Source: Vulcanimicrobiota bacterium (lineage in GTDB: Bacteria; Vulcanimicrobiota; Vulcanimicrobiia; Vulcanimicrobiales; Vulcanimicrobiaceae). From it: 30,518 bases of DNA. The stretch is from assembly GCA_003155175.1 (NCBI GenBank), contig PMFP01000039.1, positions 69,386 to 99,903 of the forward strand. The letters run 5' to 3'. The notes under the pieces are model-generated. The model had not been told where the DNA came from, did not search any database, and saw only the letters and a list, made by a program, of their open reading frames with translations. A program made the position numbers and the translations under genes. Position 1 is the first letter of the stretch; each line of letters begins with the position of its first letter. Positions 1 through 8,430 of the stretch are shown here, piece after piece.

Positions 1-744
1 GTCTACGAAGGCGCGCCGCTCCCCGTGACCGCGTATATGAGCGTCGCGACCAAGGCTGCGACGGTCGCGGTGTTCGCGCGCTTTGCATATGCGGCGCTGC
101 CGGCCGGAATATCGGGCCGCCTGCTGCTGCCGATGTGGATACTCGCGGCCGTCTCGATGATCGCGGGCAACGTCGGCATGCTCGCGCAGACGGACCTCAA
201 GCGCTTGCTGGCATTTTCGGGCATCGCGCAGATCGGATACGTCGTCGCCGCTCTAGCCGGCGCCACATCGCTCGGACTTCGCTACGCGCTGTACTATCTG
301 GTCGCCTACGCGTTCATGAATCTGGGCGCGTTTGCGGTCGCCGCGGCGCTTTCCGACGACGGCGAACAAGGATCCCGTCTTGCAAGTTACCGCGGCCTGG
401 CCAGACGCCGCCCGTTCGCGGCCGCGGCCATGACCGTCTTTTTGGTCGCGCTCGCCGGTTTGCCGCCGACCGCCGGCTTCCTCGGAAAGATCCTGATCCT
501 CTCGAGTAGCGCGCTGGCCGGATACGCTTGGCTGGGCGGGATTCTCTTGGTGGGGACGGCCATCTCGATCTATGCGTATGCCAAGGTCGTACGCTTGATG
601 TACGAGCCGGGCGAGACCTCGGCGGCCCGTGCCGGTACGGTCGCTCCCCTTGCGTGGGCGAGCGTGGCGGTCTGCCTGGTTTTCGTGGTCGCGATGGCGT
701 TCTATCCCTTCACGCCCAGCAACGTGCTGCCGCTCGTTAAATAA
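1..744 (+). CDS. nuoN: NADH-quinone oxidoreductase subunit N, 3' part
   Basis: This is the C-terminal half of a proton-pumping antiporter-like membrane subunit of respiratory complex I. The frame is open from base 1, so the gene starts outside the window. The first visible residues (VYEGAPLPVTAYMSVATKAA) match the conserved NuoN stretch before a transmembrane helix. They are followed by the family features QTDLKRLLAFSGIAQIGY and LAGLPPTAGFLGK, and by several hydrophobic helices. The protein ends at TAA. NuoN is normally the last gene of the nuo operon, and here an unrelated TPR gene with its own SD follows after 65 bp, which fits an operon end. NuoN is favoured over NuoM/NuoL because of the YEGAP motif. 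Confidence 0.93.
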   Translation, partial: VYEGAPLPVTAYMSVATKAATVAVFARFAYAALPAGISGRLLLPMWILAAVSMIAGNVGMLAQTDLKRLLAFSGIAQIGYVVAALAGATSLGLRYALYYLVAYAFMNLGAFAVAAALSDDGEQGSRLASYRGLARRRPFAAAAMTVFLVALAGLPPTAGFLGKILILSSSALAGYAWLGGILLVGTAISIYAYAKVVRLMYEPGETSAARAGTVAPLAWASVAVCLVFVVAMAFYPFTPSNVLPLVK

Positions 745-809
745 TCCGCCGCCGGTCACCGCAGGGTGCCGGAAAGCGTTACAATGGGGTCGTTGCGGGA
801 GGGACTCCC

Positions 810-2018
810 ATGGCTCCACGCGTGATCCTCGCCCTCGTCTTCTCGGCGCTCGTCTTGGCCCTCGGCGGTGCGCCGGCGCCGGCCTTCGCGCAGCTCCTCT
901 ACAATCCGAACGCGAACGAGGTCGGAAACGGCCTTCCGTCCGATCCGCAGGGCGCCATCTCGCAGGCCCGCGCCCGGATCGCGGCCGGCGACATGGCCGG
1001 TGCGATCGCGCTGCTGCAGAAGTACGTGGCCGCGCACCTGAACGAGAACGATCCGCGCCGCTTTCTCGGCGACCTGTACTATCGCAACGGGGATTTCACG
1101 AGGGCGGAGATGACGTACCGGACGATCCTCGCGTATTCGCCATACGACAAGGAGACGCACAACCGGCTCGGCACGGTCTACGCCACCGAAAATCGCGTGG
1201 ACGACGCGATCGGCGAATTCAACAAGAGCCTTCCCGGCACGGATTCGGTGGACGATCTCGTCGCGCTCCACGAACGTCGCGGCGACCTCGCGGCGTACCG
1301 TCGCGAGATGGAGCAGACGGCGGCGCACAATCCGAACGATCCGGATATTCTTAGCGAGCTCGGGCAAGTCTACACGGCGATCCATCGCCCGGCGGACGCG
1401 CTGCCCGTCTACAAGCGCGCTCTAGACGTGGATCCGGCGTCGCTCGGCGCCCTCAACGGCCTCGGGCTCGCGTATCTGACGATGCACGACTCGACCGACG
1501 CGGTCAAGACCTTCGTCGCGTGTTTGAAGATCGACCCTACCGTCTATTCGTGCCTCTCGAACTTGGGCGGAAGCTATCTCGAAGCCGGGCGATTCGACGA
1601 TGCGCAGCCCGTTCTCGAGCGTGCGAACAAGATCGCTCCGGAACGGTACGAAGCGCTCGTAGATCTCGGATACTTGGCCGACGAGCGCGACGATTGGAAA
1701 GCCGGAGTTGCCTACTACGTCAAAGCGCTCAACGTGTGGCCGTACGCCTCGGAAGCGTACGTCGACCTGGGCAGCTCGTACGAGGAGCACGCGCTCTATC
1801 CGCTCGCGCAAGCCGTCCTCGTCAAGGGAATCGCGGTCGCGCCGCAAGACGGTCGCATCCATTTTCTGCTCGGCCGATGCTACGCGTTGCAGGGCGAAAA
1901 CGCATTAGCGATCGAGCAGTACGAAGCCGCCTCGAAATCGCTCGATCCCGACATCGTACGCATCGCGCGCATCGCATACGGAGAGCTGGAGTCGTCGACC
2001 TCGCCTAAACCGCAGTAG
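810..2018 (+). CDS. secreted tetratricopeptide-repeat protein
   Basis: This 402-residue protein begins with a signal peptide (basic start, hydrophobic stretch, cleavage probably after PAPAFA). The rest is built from TPR-like helix pairs spaced about 34 residues apart, with typical signatures such as LGTVYATENRVDDAIGEFNKSL, LNGLGLAYLTMHDSTDAVKTF and LLGRCYALQGENALAIEQYE. It probably acts as a periplasmic scaffold for protein contacts, and no catalytic domain is visible. A good SD (GGGAGGG, 797-803) supports this ATG. The gene ends 1 bp before a convergent minus-strand gene. The binding partner cannot be told from the sequence. Confidence 0.88.
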   Translation: MAPRVILALVFSALVLALGGAPAPAFAQLLYNPNANEVGNGLPSDPQGAISQARARIAAGDMAGAIALLQKYVAAHLNENDPRRFLGDLYYRNGDFTRAEMTYRTILAYSPYDKETHNRLGTVYATENRVDDAIGEFNKSLPGTDSVDDLVALHERRGDLAAYRREMEQTAAHNPNDPDILSELGQVYTAIHRPADALPVYKRALDVDPASLGALNGLGLAYLTMHDSTDAVKTFVACLKIDPTVYSCLSNLGGSYLEAGRFDDAQPVLERANKIAPERYEALVDLGYLADERDDWKAGVAYYVKALNVWPYASEAYVDLGSSYEEHALYPLAQAVLVKGIAVAPQDGRIHFLLGRCYALQGENALAIEQYEAASKSLDPDIVRIARIAYGELESSTSPKPQ

Positions 2019-2019
2019 G

Positions 2020-2256
2020 CTATTTCGCGGGGGGTGCGTTGTCCGAGCGGTTCGGCTTTATAAGAAACGAACCAAAGAGCATTACGCAGCTGCAAATAAT
2101 CCCAAGCGCGGCGAATGCGATGTAGGCCCTCGATCGCCAGTGCGTAAACGTTTGCGCAACGAACACAAGTGGTACGAGCGCGGATGCCACGCGGATCGTC
2201 CACAACAAGACGCCATTTTCTGACTGCGGCATCGGCTTTGGGGCAGGTTCGGTCAC
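2020..2256 (-). CDS. small two-helix membrane protein, hypothetical
   Basis: About 78 residues with two hydrophobic segments (roughly LLWTIRVASALVPLVFVAQ and AYIAFAALGIICSCVMLFGSFL) and a polar C-terminus. I chose GTG at 2256 because it makes a GTGA overlap with the stop of the upstream gene, which suggests translational coupling. An internal ATG at 2232 (MPQSENG) is an alternative giving 70 residues. Neither has a clear SD. No family was recognised. It probably sits in the inner membrane and is co-transcribed with the Cys-rich secreted protein upstream. Confidence 0.55.
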   Translation of the reverse strand: MTEPAPKPMPQSENGVLLWTIRVASALVPLVFVAQTFTHWRSRAYIAFAALGIICSCVMLFGSFLIKPNRSDNAPPAK

Positions 2257-2747
2257 GGGCTCGGCATCGTTGCCGGGGCGCACGATTTGTTGCTGAAGTC
2301 CGAGTAGTCGTACGTGCCTTTCTTGCTGTCGGACGCCGCGACCACGCGGATCCGGAAGCAATCGCCCGGCGCCCAGGTACCCTCGTCCAAGACGACGGCG
2401 TATTGCGCGCGGCTCGGATGCGAAAGATCGCTTTCCATCGGCGCGGTCGAGACGATGCTTCCGTTTCGCTCGAGTTGCAGCGCGCTGGGAAAGAGGCAGA
2501 GCGATTCGTCGCACGCAAAGCCCCATGCGAACGTCAAGCCGAGCCCGCCGCCGGCCATGCGTCGCGTGCACGAAGCCGATTTCTCGACGTTGCAAACCGC
2601 GGCTGCGTCCAGGCTCGCCGAGAGCGATTTCGGCGCGGCGATGCCTTCGCTGATGCCCTGCGCGACGGCAACGACGGGGAGCAAGAAGCCTGCGAACGCC
2701 AGGAGTAGACAAGCGGGCGACCACTTCATAGCCGCGTAGTTGCGCAT
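2253..2747 (-). CDS. secreted cysteine-rich hypothetical protein
   Basis: About 164 residues. A signal peptide follows MKWSPACLLL with a likely cleavage after VVAVAQ. The mature part has six cysteines (in AAVCNVEKSASC, FACDESLC, GDCFRI and NKSCAP), consistent with three disulfides in the periplasm. ATG 2747 is preferred because a GAGGAG lies about 11 nt upstream. ATG 2729 would begin directly at the signal peptide but lacks an SD. The stop overlaps the start of the small membrane protein downstream. The gene is divergent from the Met-rich secreted protein at 2803, with a 55-bp shared upstream region. Function unknown. Confidence 0.65.
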   Translation of the reverse strand: MRNYAAMKWSPACLLLAFAGFLLPVVAVAQGISEGIAAPKSLSASLDAAAVCNVEKSASCTRRMAGGGLGLTFAWGFACDESLCLFPSALQLERNGSIVSTAPMESDLSHPSRAQYAVVLDEGTWAPGDCFRIRVVAASDSKKGTYDYSDFSNKSCAPATMPSP

Positions 2748-2802
2748 TGACGCGGCGGCTCCTCGCAAAGCAACCCGTGAGCGTACGTCGAAGGACGACT
2801 CC

Positions 2803-3252
2803 ATGAAACACATCGTATTCGCCCTGCTGGCAGCCCTCGCGTTGCCCTGCGCCGCGAGCGCTCAACAGGGACCGCCGCCGGGGGGCGGCATGATGCAGAT
2901 GCATCAGCAAATGCGTGCCGATATGCTCGGCGCGCTTACACCGCAAAGCAAGACCATGCTCGCGACCGTCGCGGGTCAATTGGCGACGTCGACGGCTCCG
3001 GACGTCAAAGCCGCGGCGGCCCAACTCGATGCGGCGCTCTCTCCGGCGGAAAAACAAGCGATCCTGAGCCAGCACCAGGCCATGATGCAGAAGATGCAGT
3101 CCATGGGCGGCAGTGGGGGCAACGGGGGCCCGCCGGGCGGGATGAGCGGCATGCACGGCACGATGAGTGCCGGGGACATGAACGATCCCGGCATGATCCT
3201 CATCATGATGGCGATGCGGGTGCCCATGGGGCCGCCCGGCGGCGGCCCGTAG
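2803..3252 (+). CDS. secreted methionine- and glycine-rich protein, hypothetical
   Basis: 149 residues with a clear signal peptide (MKHIVFALLAALALPCAASA-QQ). The mature chain has Met/His/Gln clusters (MMQMHQQM, MMQKMQSM, MSGMHGTM) separated by Gly/Pro-rich linkers, around a short helical segment (LTPQSKTML to LSPAEKQAIL). Such Met/His clusters are typical of periplasmic copper-binding or CpxP/Spy-like proteins, but I could not assign it to a defined family. An AAGGA lies about 10 nt before the ATG. It ends 7 bp before a convergent gene. Metal binding is inference from composition only. Confidence 0.75.
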   Translation: MKHIVFALLAALALPCAASAQQGPPPGGGMMQMHQQMRADMLGALTPQSKTMLATVAGQLATSTAPDVKAAAAQLDAALSPAEKQAILSQHQAMMQKMQSMGGSGGNGGPPGGMSGMHGTMSAGDMNDPGMILIMMAMRVPMGPPGGGP

Positions 3253-3259
3253 CGATCGT

Positions 3260-4135
3260 CTAGCGGCTGAGGAGCTTCTCCCGCACGTAGGAAACGACGT
3301 TTGAAACGCCGAGCGCGGCACGCGCGAGCGCGGGTATGACGCGCGGCCGTAAGAGACGCGGATCGAAGTCTTCCATGTAGCGATCGTTTTCGGCGATCGC
3401 GGTCCGGAGAAATTTCTCCAGCGACAGATCGCGCATCACGTCGCCGAAGAGATCGAGGTTCCCATCGCCTCCGCCATCGCCGCTCACCTCGGCTCCGCCC
3501 TTGACGCGCCGGACGATCGCGCCGCCGTAGCCGAGCATCGCCGGAACGAATTGCGCGGGCGGCGATCCGTAGCCGCGGCGGTAGCGGTCGTAGGCGATCC
3601 AATTGATGAAGAAGACGATGTGCCGCGCCTCCTCCAGCATCACTCGTGCGAACAGCGAGGTCAGGCTCTCCGGGAGGATACGCGCGTCGCATGCGAGTTT
3701 GAAGATGCCGAAGCCGGCGAACGAATCCACGCACTCGTTGTAACCGAAATCCACAAACGCTTGCCGCGTCGGCGTCTCGACGGCTGCGATCGGTTTAACG
3801 TTCAGGCCGTACTTCGCGATCATATACGACAGCAGGCGCCCGTGACGGTCCTCTTCGTAGCCTTGCAGCGCGAGGGCTTGGCGCACCAGCGGGTCGGGCT
3901 CGGTCTGGGCGAAGCCCGAGAGCATCTTCCCGGCGTTCACTTCGGCTTCGAGCGCCATCGTCCAAATCGGAATCGCCCGCAAACGCGCGAGCGAGATCGG
4001 GTCGAGCTCGGGCCAGGGGAGGTTCTCCGGCTCGAACGCGACGTGCGTGGAGACGAAGCTCTCGCAGAACAGGCGCTTGTGCTCATCCGATCCGACGCGA
4101 AACTTCGGTTGGGTGCGCGCTATGGCTTCGCTCAT
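3260..4135 (-). CDS. ferritin-like diiron protein, uncharacterised
   Basis: 291 residues, with the four-helix diiron pattern of the ferritin/RNR-like superfamily. There is an acidic helix with E63/E65, a first ExxH motif (E95-x-x-H98 in GYEEDRHG), E134 in NECVDSF, and a second ExxH (E169-x-x-H172 in LEEARHI). This spacing suggests a carboxylate-bridged metal site, perhaps an oxygenase or oxidase; the substrate is unknown. ATG 4135 was chosen because it makes an ATGA overlap with the stop of the RidA gene upstream, so the two are probably co-translated. The C-terminal part is basic and amphipathic with no membrane segment. Confidence 0.78.
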   Translation of the reverse strand: MSEAIARTQPKFRVGSDEHKRLFCESFVSTHVAFEPENLPWPELDPISLARLRAIPIWTMALEAEVNAGKMLSGFAQTEPDPLVRQALALQGYEEDRHGRLLSYMIAKYGLNVKPIAAVETPTRQAFVDFGYNECVDSFAGFGIFKLACDARILPESLTSLFARVMLEEARHIVFFINWIAYDRYRRGYGSPPAQFVPAMLGYGGAIVRRVKGGAEVSGDGGGDGNLDLFGDVMRDLSLEKFLRTAIAENDRYMEDFDPRLLRPRVIPALARAALGVSNVVSYVREKLLSR

Positions 4136-4548
4136 TTGCATGCGATGCAATCGATTTCTACGCGCGCGTCGCGTGGCAGGGCGGCAACGGCAACGGTCGA
4201 GCGCGCCGGCTTGGAATCGCCGAATACCGCTTCGTAGGCCTCGTTCACCGCCGCAAAATCGTTCATGTCGATCAGGAAAATCGTCGTCTTTACGACGTTG
4301 GAGAAATCGAGGCCGGCCGCCGACAGCACCGCGCCGAGATTTTCTAGGACGCGCTGCGTCTGCGCTCGCGCGTCGCCGGGAACGAGCGCTCCGGTTACGG
4401 GATCGAGCGGAATTTGTCCGCTGCAGTACACGTCGTCACCGACGCGCACGGCTTGGCTGTAGGGACCGATCGGGGCCGGGGCGGTCGCGGTCAGGACCGC
4501 GTGACGGTCGCCGCTGCGGGGGCGTGAGGCTACGGTTTGGTCGTTCAT
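4132..4548 (-). CDS. ridA: RidA/YjgF-family enamine/imine deaminase
   Basis: 138 residues, full-length plus a 15-residue N-terminal extension. Family motifs are APIGPYSQAV (Y30), the GQIPLDP turn, and R116 in PARSTVAV, the residue that binds the substrate carboxylate. RidA proteins hydrolyse reactive 2-aminoacrylate-type enamines/imines released by PLP enzymes. The gene is divergent from a PLP decarboxylase only 50 bp away, and overlaps the ferritin-like gene by ATGA. Substrate preference within the RidA family cannot be judged from sequence alone. Confidence 0.92.
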   Translation of the reverse strand: MNDQTVASRPRSGDRHAVLTATAPAPIGPYSQAVRVGDDVYCSGQIPLDPVTGALVPGDARAQTQRVLENLGAVLSAAGLDFSNVVKTTIFLIDMNDFAAVNEAYEAVFGDSKPARSTVAVAALPRDARVEIDCIACK

Positions 4549-4598
4549 GCCGGGTACTTCGGCGGGCTTTGCCCGAGCGCCCCGCCAACACTTCCCCC

Positions 4599-6041
4599 GT
4601 GGACCCCGGGGAAAGTTTCGAGCGGGACTTTGCGCGAGTCGGGAGCTGGATCGCGGAGTATCTGCGCGACCCGCTGCGTTACCGCGTCCTGTCGGACGTC
4701 AAGCCCGGCGACGTCGAGGCGGCGCTGCCCCGCAGCGCTCCGGAGAAGCCCGAGCCGTTCGACCGCATCATGGACGACTTCGAACGGACGATTCTGCCGG
4801 GGATCACGCACTGGAACCATCCGCGGTTCTTTGCCTATTTTGCGACCAGCGCGGCCCCAATTGCGATCGCTGCTGAAGCCTTGGCCGCCACGCTCGACGT
4901 CAAGGCGATGCTGTGGCGCACGTCGCCGTCGGCGACGGAGCTGGAGTCGGTCGTCATGCGCTGGCTGGCGCGCCTATTAAGCGTGCCCGAGAACTGGACC
5001 GGGGTGATCTACGATACGGCGTCCATCGCCGGATTCACCGCGCTGGCGGCGGCCCGCGAGTCGCTCGATCTGGGTATTCGCGAGAGGGGCATGACGGGGC
5101 GAGACGACCTGCCGGTCCTGCGCGTCTACGTCACCGAGCACACGCACTCGCACGTTGAAAAGGCGGCGATCGCGCTCGGCGTCGGACAAGCAAACGTGGT
5201 TCGCGTCGCGTGCGATGCGGAGCATCGCATGATCCCCGACGCCCTCGAGCGTGCCGTCGCGCGCGACGTCGCCTCCGGCATGCGGCCGCTCGCGGTCGTC
5301 GCTACGGTCGGCACGACCTCGACCACGTCCGTCGACCCGGTCGCGCGGATCGCGGGGATCTGCCGGGCGCACGCAGTGTGGTTGCACGTCGACGCGGCGT
5401 ATGCCGGCATCGCGGCGATGGTGCCCGAGTTCGCGTGGCTCATGGACGGCGTCGCGCGTGCCGATTCGCTGGTCGTCAATCCGCACAAATGGATGTTCGT
5501 GCCGATGGACTGCTCGGTGCTGTACGTGCGCGACGAGGCGATGGTGCGGCGCGCCTTCTCGCTCGTTCCGGAGTACTTGACGACGACCGACGGCGACGTG
5601 CGCAACTATATGGATTACGGTTTGCAACTCGGCCGCCGTTTTCGCGCCCTCAAGCTGTGGTTCGTGTTGCGGGGTCTGGGTGCCGAAGGCATTCGCGATC
5701 GCCTGCGCGCGCACGTCGTGCTGGCCCAGGAGTTCGCGTCGTGGGTGCGAGCCCGGCCCGACTGGGAGATCCTCGCGCCGCACCCGCTCTCGGTCGTGTG
5801 CTTTCGGTATCGTCCCGGCGTCGACGGGGAGGACGAGCTCGAGGAACTCAACGCGCGCCTGTTGGCCGCCGTCAACGCGACCGGCGAGGTCTTCATGTCG
5901 CACACCAAGATCGAGGGGCGCTACGCGCTGCGATTGGCCGTCGGGAATATCCGCACCGGACGCGACGACGTCGAGGCCGCCTGGAATCTCCTTCGTCGCG
6001 AGGCCGCGGGTCTCGCCCGGGCGGCGCGGTCGGGCGCGTGA
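4599..6041 (+). CDS. PLP-dependent aromatic L-amino acid decarboxylase family
   Basis: 480 residues from a GTG start, full length for group II decarboxylases. Visible features: HWNHPRFFAYF near residue 71, H183 in HTHSHVEKAA (ring-stacking on the cofactor), D265 in HVDAAYAG (pyridine nitrogen), and Schiff-base lysine K297 in NPHKWMF. The C-terminus has the usual small domain ending in RLAVGNIRTGRDDVEAAW. The family decarboxylates tryptophan, tyrosine or DOPA to amines, and some members are aldehyde synthases. Upstream in-frame sequence runs into the divergent ridA and has no ATG, and the GTG has no SD. It overlaps the following histidine kinase by GTGA. Exact substrate unknown. Confidence 0.92.
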   Translation: MDPGESFERDFARVGSWIAEYLRDPLRYRVLSDVKPGDVEAALPRSAPEKPEPFDRIMDDFERTILPGITHWNHPRFFAYFATSAAPIAIAAEALAATLDVKAMLWRTSPSATELESVVMRWLARLLSVPENWTGVIYDTASIAGFTALAAARESLDLGIRERGMTGRDDLPVLRVYVTEHTHSHVEKAAIALGVGQANVVRVACDAEHRMIPDALERAVARDVASGMRPLAVVATVGTTSTTSVDPVARIAGICRAHAVWLHVDAAYAGIAAMVPEFAWLMDGVARADSLVVNPHKWMFVPMDCSVLYVRDEAMVRRAFSLVPEYLTTTDGDVRNYMDYGLQLGRRFRALKLWFVLRGLGAEGIRDRLRAHVVLAQEFASWVRARPDWEILAPHPLSVVCFRYRPGVDGEDELEELNARLLAAVNATGEVFMSHTKIEGRYALRLAVGNIRTGRDDVEAAWNLLRREAAGLARAARSGA

Positions 6042-7093
6042 AACCGTTCCGCGCGATCGCGATTCTCAACGGTTCGACCGACGCGCGCCGGGCGTGCGAG
6101 CGGCTCGACGAGACCGAGTTCGACGTCACGGAAGTCGAGAGCGTCGACGCGGCGCTCGATGCGATGGCGGAGACGCACTTTAACGTCGCGCTTCTGGACC
6201 GGTCGTTCGCCGACACTCCCGAATCCTCGGATCAGATCGAGCGCTTGCGCGAGCGTTTTCCCAACCTCGCGATCGTGATCTTGCGGGAAGATAGTCTGTC
6301 GCTGGCCGTGCGCTTTGCGGTCGAACACGCGGAACTGGCGGAACGGCTGGGCGCCAGCGTTGACGAAATCGAGCGGCAGCGCACGGGCGCGGCGCAGCTC
6401 CGGGATCTGCGCAACGACTTGATCGCGGTCGTGGCCCACGACATCAAGGGGCCGCTTACGTCCATCATGGGTTACGCAGAGCTCATTCAGAACGGCTTTC
6501 TCTCCGCGGAGGAAACGCTCGACGCCGCCCGGACGATTCGCGCGAACGCGCAACGGCTCTCGTCCATGGCCGACGACGTGCTCTCGCTCTCGAGCCTCGA
6601 GCACGCCGAGTTCGAAGCGGTCGAAGGCCGGGCGGATCTGGTCGAAATCTTGCAGGAGGTCGCCAAGATCTACGTGACCGAGCGGCGCGTCGTGATCGGC
6701 ACGAGCATCGCCTCCGCGGTCGTGCGCGGCAACGCCGAGCGCTTACGTCAGGTCTTCGACAACCTGGTCGGCAACGCGGTCAAGTATTCGCCGCGCGGCG
6801 AACCGGTCACGGCGCATCTGAGCCGGGAGGGCGGCGTCTACCGGATCGACGTGCTCGATCGGGGCATCGGGATTCCGCCCGAGGACATTCCGCGACTGTT
6901 CCAGCGTTTTTCACGCGCGTCCAACGCGCGTAAGGCCAGAATCGCCGGAACGGGCATCGGGCTCTTCGTCGTGCGCACGATTCTCGACCGGTACGGCGGC
7001 ACGATCGGCGTCACGAGCCGCGTCAACGAGGGGAGCACGTTCTCGGTGACGCTTCCCGCATTGCATCCCGAAGGGAGCGCGGGCGAGCGCTAG
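6038..7093 (+). CDS. soluble sensor histidine kinase with degenerate receiver-like N-terminus
   Basis: 351 residues with no membrane segment. Residues 1-100 resemble a response-regulator fold: D54 in VALLD sits at the phospho-acceptor position, but the N-terminal acidic pair is replaced (AILNGSTD) and no conserved lysine is evident, so this domain is probably non-phosphorylatable. A helical linker leads to the HisKA H-box (H134 in VVAHDIKGPLTS). The ATPase domain shows the N-box (NLVGNAVKYSP), G1 (DRGIGIPPED) and G2 (GTGIGLFVV). The GTG start overlaps the decarboxylase stop (GTGA), so they form one operon. No partner regulator is adjacent. The input signal is unknown. Confidence 0.9.
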   Translation: MKPFRAIAILNGSTDARRACERLDETEFDVTEVESVDAALDAMAETHFNVALLDRSFADTPESSDQIERLRERFPNLAIVILREDSLSLAVRFAVEHAELAERLGASVDEIERQRTGAAQLRDLRNDLIAVVAHDIKGPLTSIMGYAELIQNGFLSAEETLDAARTIRANAQRLSSMADDVLSLSSLEHAEFEAVEGRADLVEILQEVAKIYVTERRVVIGTSIASAVVRGNAERLRQVFDNLVGNAVKYSPRGEPVTAHLSREGGVYRIDVLDRGIGIPPEDIPRLFQRFSRASNARKARIAGTGIGLFVVRTILDRYGGTIGVTSRVNEGSTFSVTLPALHPEGSAGER

Positions 7094-7098
7094 CGCGA

Positions 7099-8430
7099 CT
7101 AGTACAAACGCAAGTAGGCCCGATGCTCCCACGGGTGCACGGCGCGCCGGTAGCGCTCGTATTCGGCTAACTTTGCGTCCCGGAACGCGTGGTAGAGATG
7201 GTCGCCCAGCGCGGCGCGGATCACGTCGTCGCCGTCCAGGTCCACGATCGCTTGGCGGAGCGATTTTGGCAGCGTTCCGATGCGCCGCTCGTGCCGGTCG
7301 CGTTGCGTGAGTTCGTATGTCGAGCCGGCGAACGGCTCGCCCGGCAGCATTTTCCGCGCCACGCCGTCCGTGGCGGCGCCGAGCAACACGGCCAGCGCCA
7401 GATACGGATTGCAGGCCGGATCGGGGCTCCGCATCTCGACGCGCGCCGCTCCGTCCCTCGCTGCGGGAATTCGAACGAGCGAGTTCGCCGAACGCTCGGA
7501 CCAGACCGCGTAGACCGGCGCGTCCCACGCGGCCACGAGGCGCTTGTAGGAATTGACGGTCGGGTTGCAAATCGCTGTCGTCGCCTTCGCGTGCGCGAGC
7601 AGTCCGCCGACGACGTAGAGTTTGATTTCGTCGTCGGACGTCTCGCCGAGTGCGAAATCCACGTGCAAACCGCTTCCCGCCCGTTCTTCGAGGGGTTTCG
7701 GCATGAAGGTCGCGTCCATGCCGAAGCTCGCCGCAACGTGCTTTGCGAGGGTGCGCAGCGTGAGGACGTGGTCGGCCGCAGAGAGCGGCGCGTCGGTTGC
7801 GATATCGATTTCGTGCTGGCCCGCGCCGTGCTCGTGATGGGCGGCGGCGACGCGTACCCCCATCGCCTGCAACGCGGCGACGATCGCGTTGCGTACTTCC
7901 TCGCCGCGGTCGTTAGCCGAAAAATCGAAATAGGACCCGACGTCGGTGGTTTCGGTCGCGAGCGCGTCGCCATGCCGCTGGTCGAAGAGGTAAAACTCGA
8001 CCTCCCACCCGACCTTCAGCCCGGGAAGAACGCCGGCTGCGTCTTCGACGGCGCGCCGCAGCGTGGTGCGGGGGCAACCTTCGAACGGCGATCCGTCCGG
8101 CATGGCGATGTCGCAAATCAAGCGCGCTTCCTTGCCGCCGTCGAACGCAGGCCACGGGTAGATCGCGAACGTGGAGGCGTCGGGCTTGAGGATCATGTCG
8201 AGCTCCTCGCCGCGCACGAAGCCGTCGATGGAGCCTCCGTCGAAGGTGACCCGGCCTTCGAGCGCGGCTTCGAGTTCGGAGACGGGGATCGAGACGTTCT
8301 TGCTCACGCCGAAAATATCGGCGAAGACCAATCGGACGAAGCGGACGTCGTGCGACTTCGCGAGTTTGACCAGATCGCGCTTGGACGCGGGACGAGCGGA
8401 AGTCGAGGGATCGTTAGGCGTGGAGTGCAT
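7099..8430 (-). CDS. glutamine synthetase family protein (GSI-like)
   Basis: 443 residues, about the size of GSI-alpha or gamma-glutamylamide synthetases. Motifs: FADIFGVSKN near residue 36, the metal-binding WEVEFYLF (E143/E145), HHEHGAGQHEID, AGSGLHVDF, NPTVNSYKRL and the R-rich RVEMRSPDPACNPYLAL. The canonical adenylylation tyrosine segment is not evident. The immediate upstream gene is a PucR-type regulator overlapping by 17 bp. PucR neighbours often control purine, amino acid or amine catabolism, so this may be a gamma-glutamylation enzyme rather than the housekeeping GlnA. ATG 8430 was chosen; in-frame TTG codons lie slightly upstream. No SD is seen. Confidence 0.9.
   Translation of the reverse strand: MHSTPNDPSTSARPASKRDLVKLAKSHDVRFVRLVFADIFGVSKNVSIPVSELEAALEGRVTFDGGSIDGFVRGEELDMILKPDASTFAIYPWPAFDGGKEARLICDIAMPDGSPFEGCPRTTLRRAVEDAAGVLPGLKVGWEVEFYLFDQRHGDALATETTDVGSYFDFSANDRGEEVRNAIVAALQAMGVRVAAAHHEHGAGQHEIDIATDAPLSAADHVLTLRTLAKHVAASFGMDATFMPKPLEERAGSGLHVDFALGETSDDEIKLYVVGGLLAHAKATTAICNPTVNSYKRLVAAWDAPVYAVWSERSANSLVRIPAARDGAARVEMRSPDPACNPYLALAVLLGAATDGVARKMLPGEPFAGSTYELTQRDRHERRIGTLPKSLRQAIVDLDGDDVIRAALGDHLYHAFRDAKLAEYERYRRAVHPWEHRAYLRLY

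Noticed and set aside
2020..3321. Long minus-strand open frame of over 400 codons covering two other genes
   Set aside because: Only its last 70-78 codons look like protein; the rest is antisense to the Met-rich secreted gene and has Arg/His-rich shadow composition.
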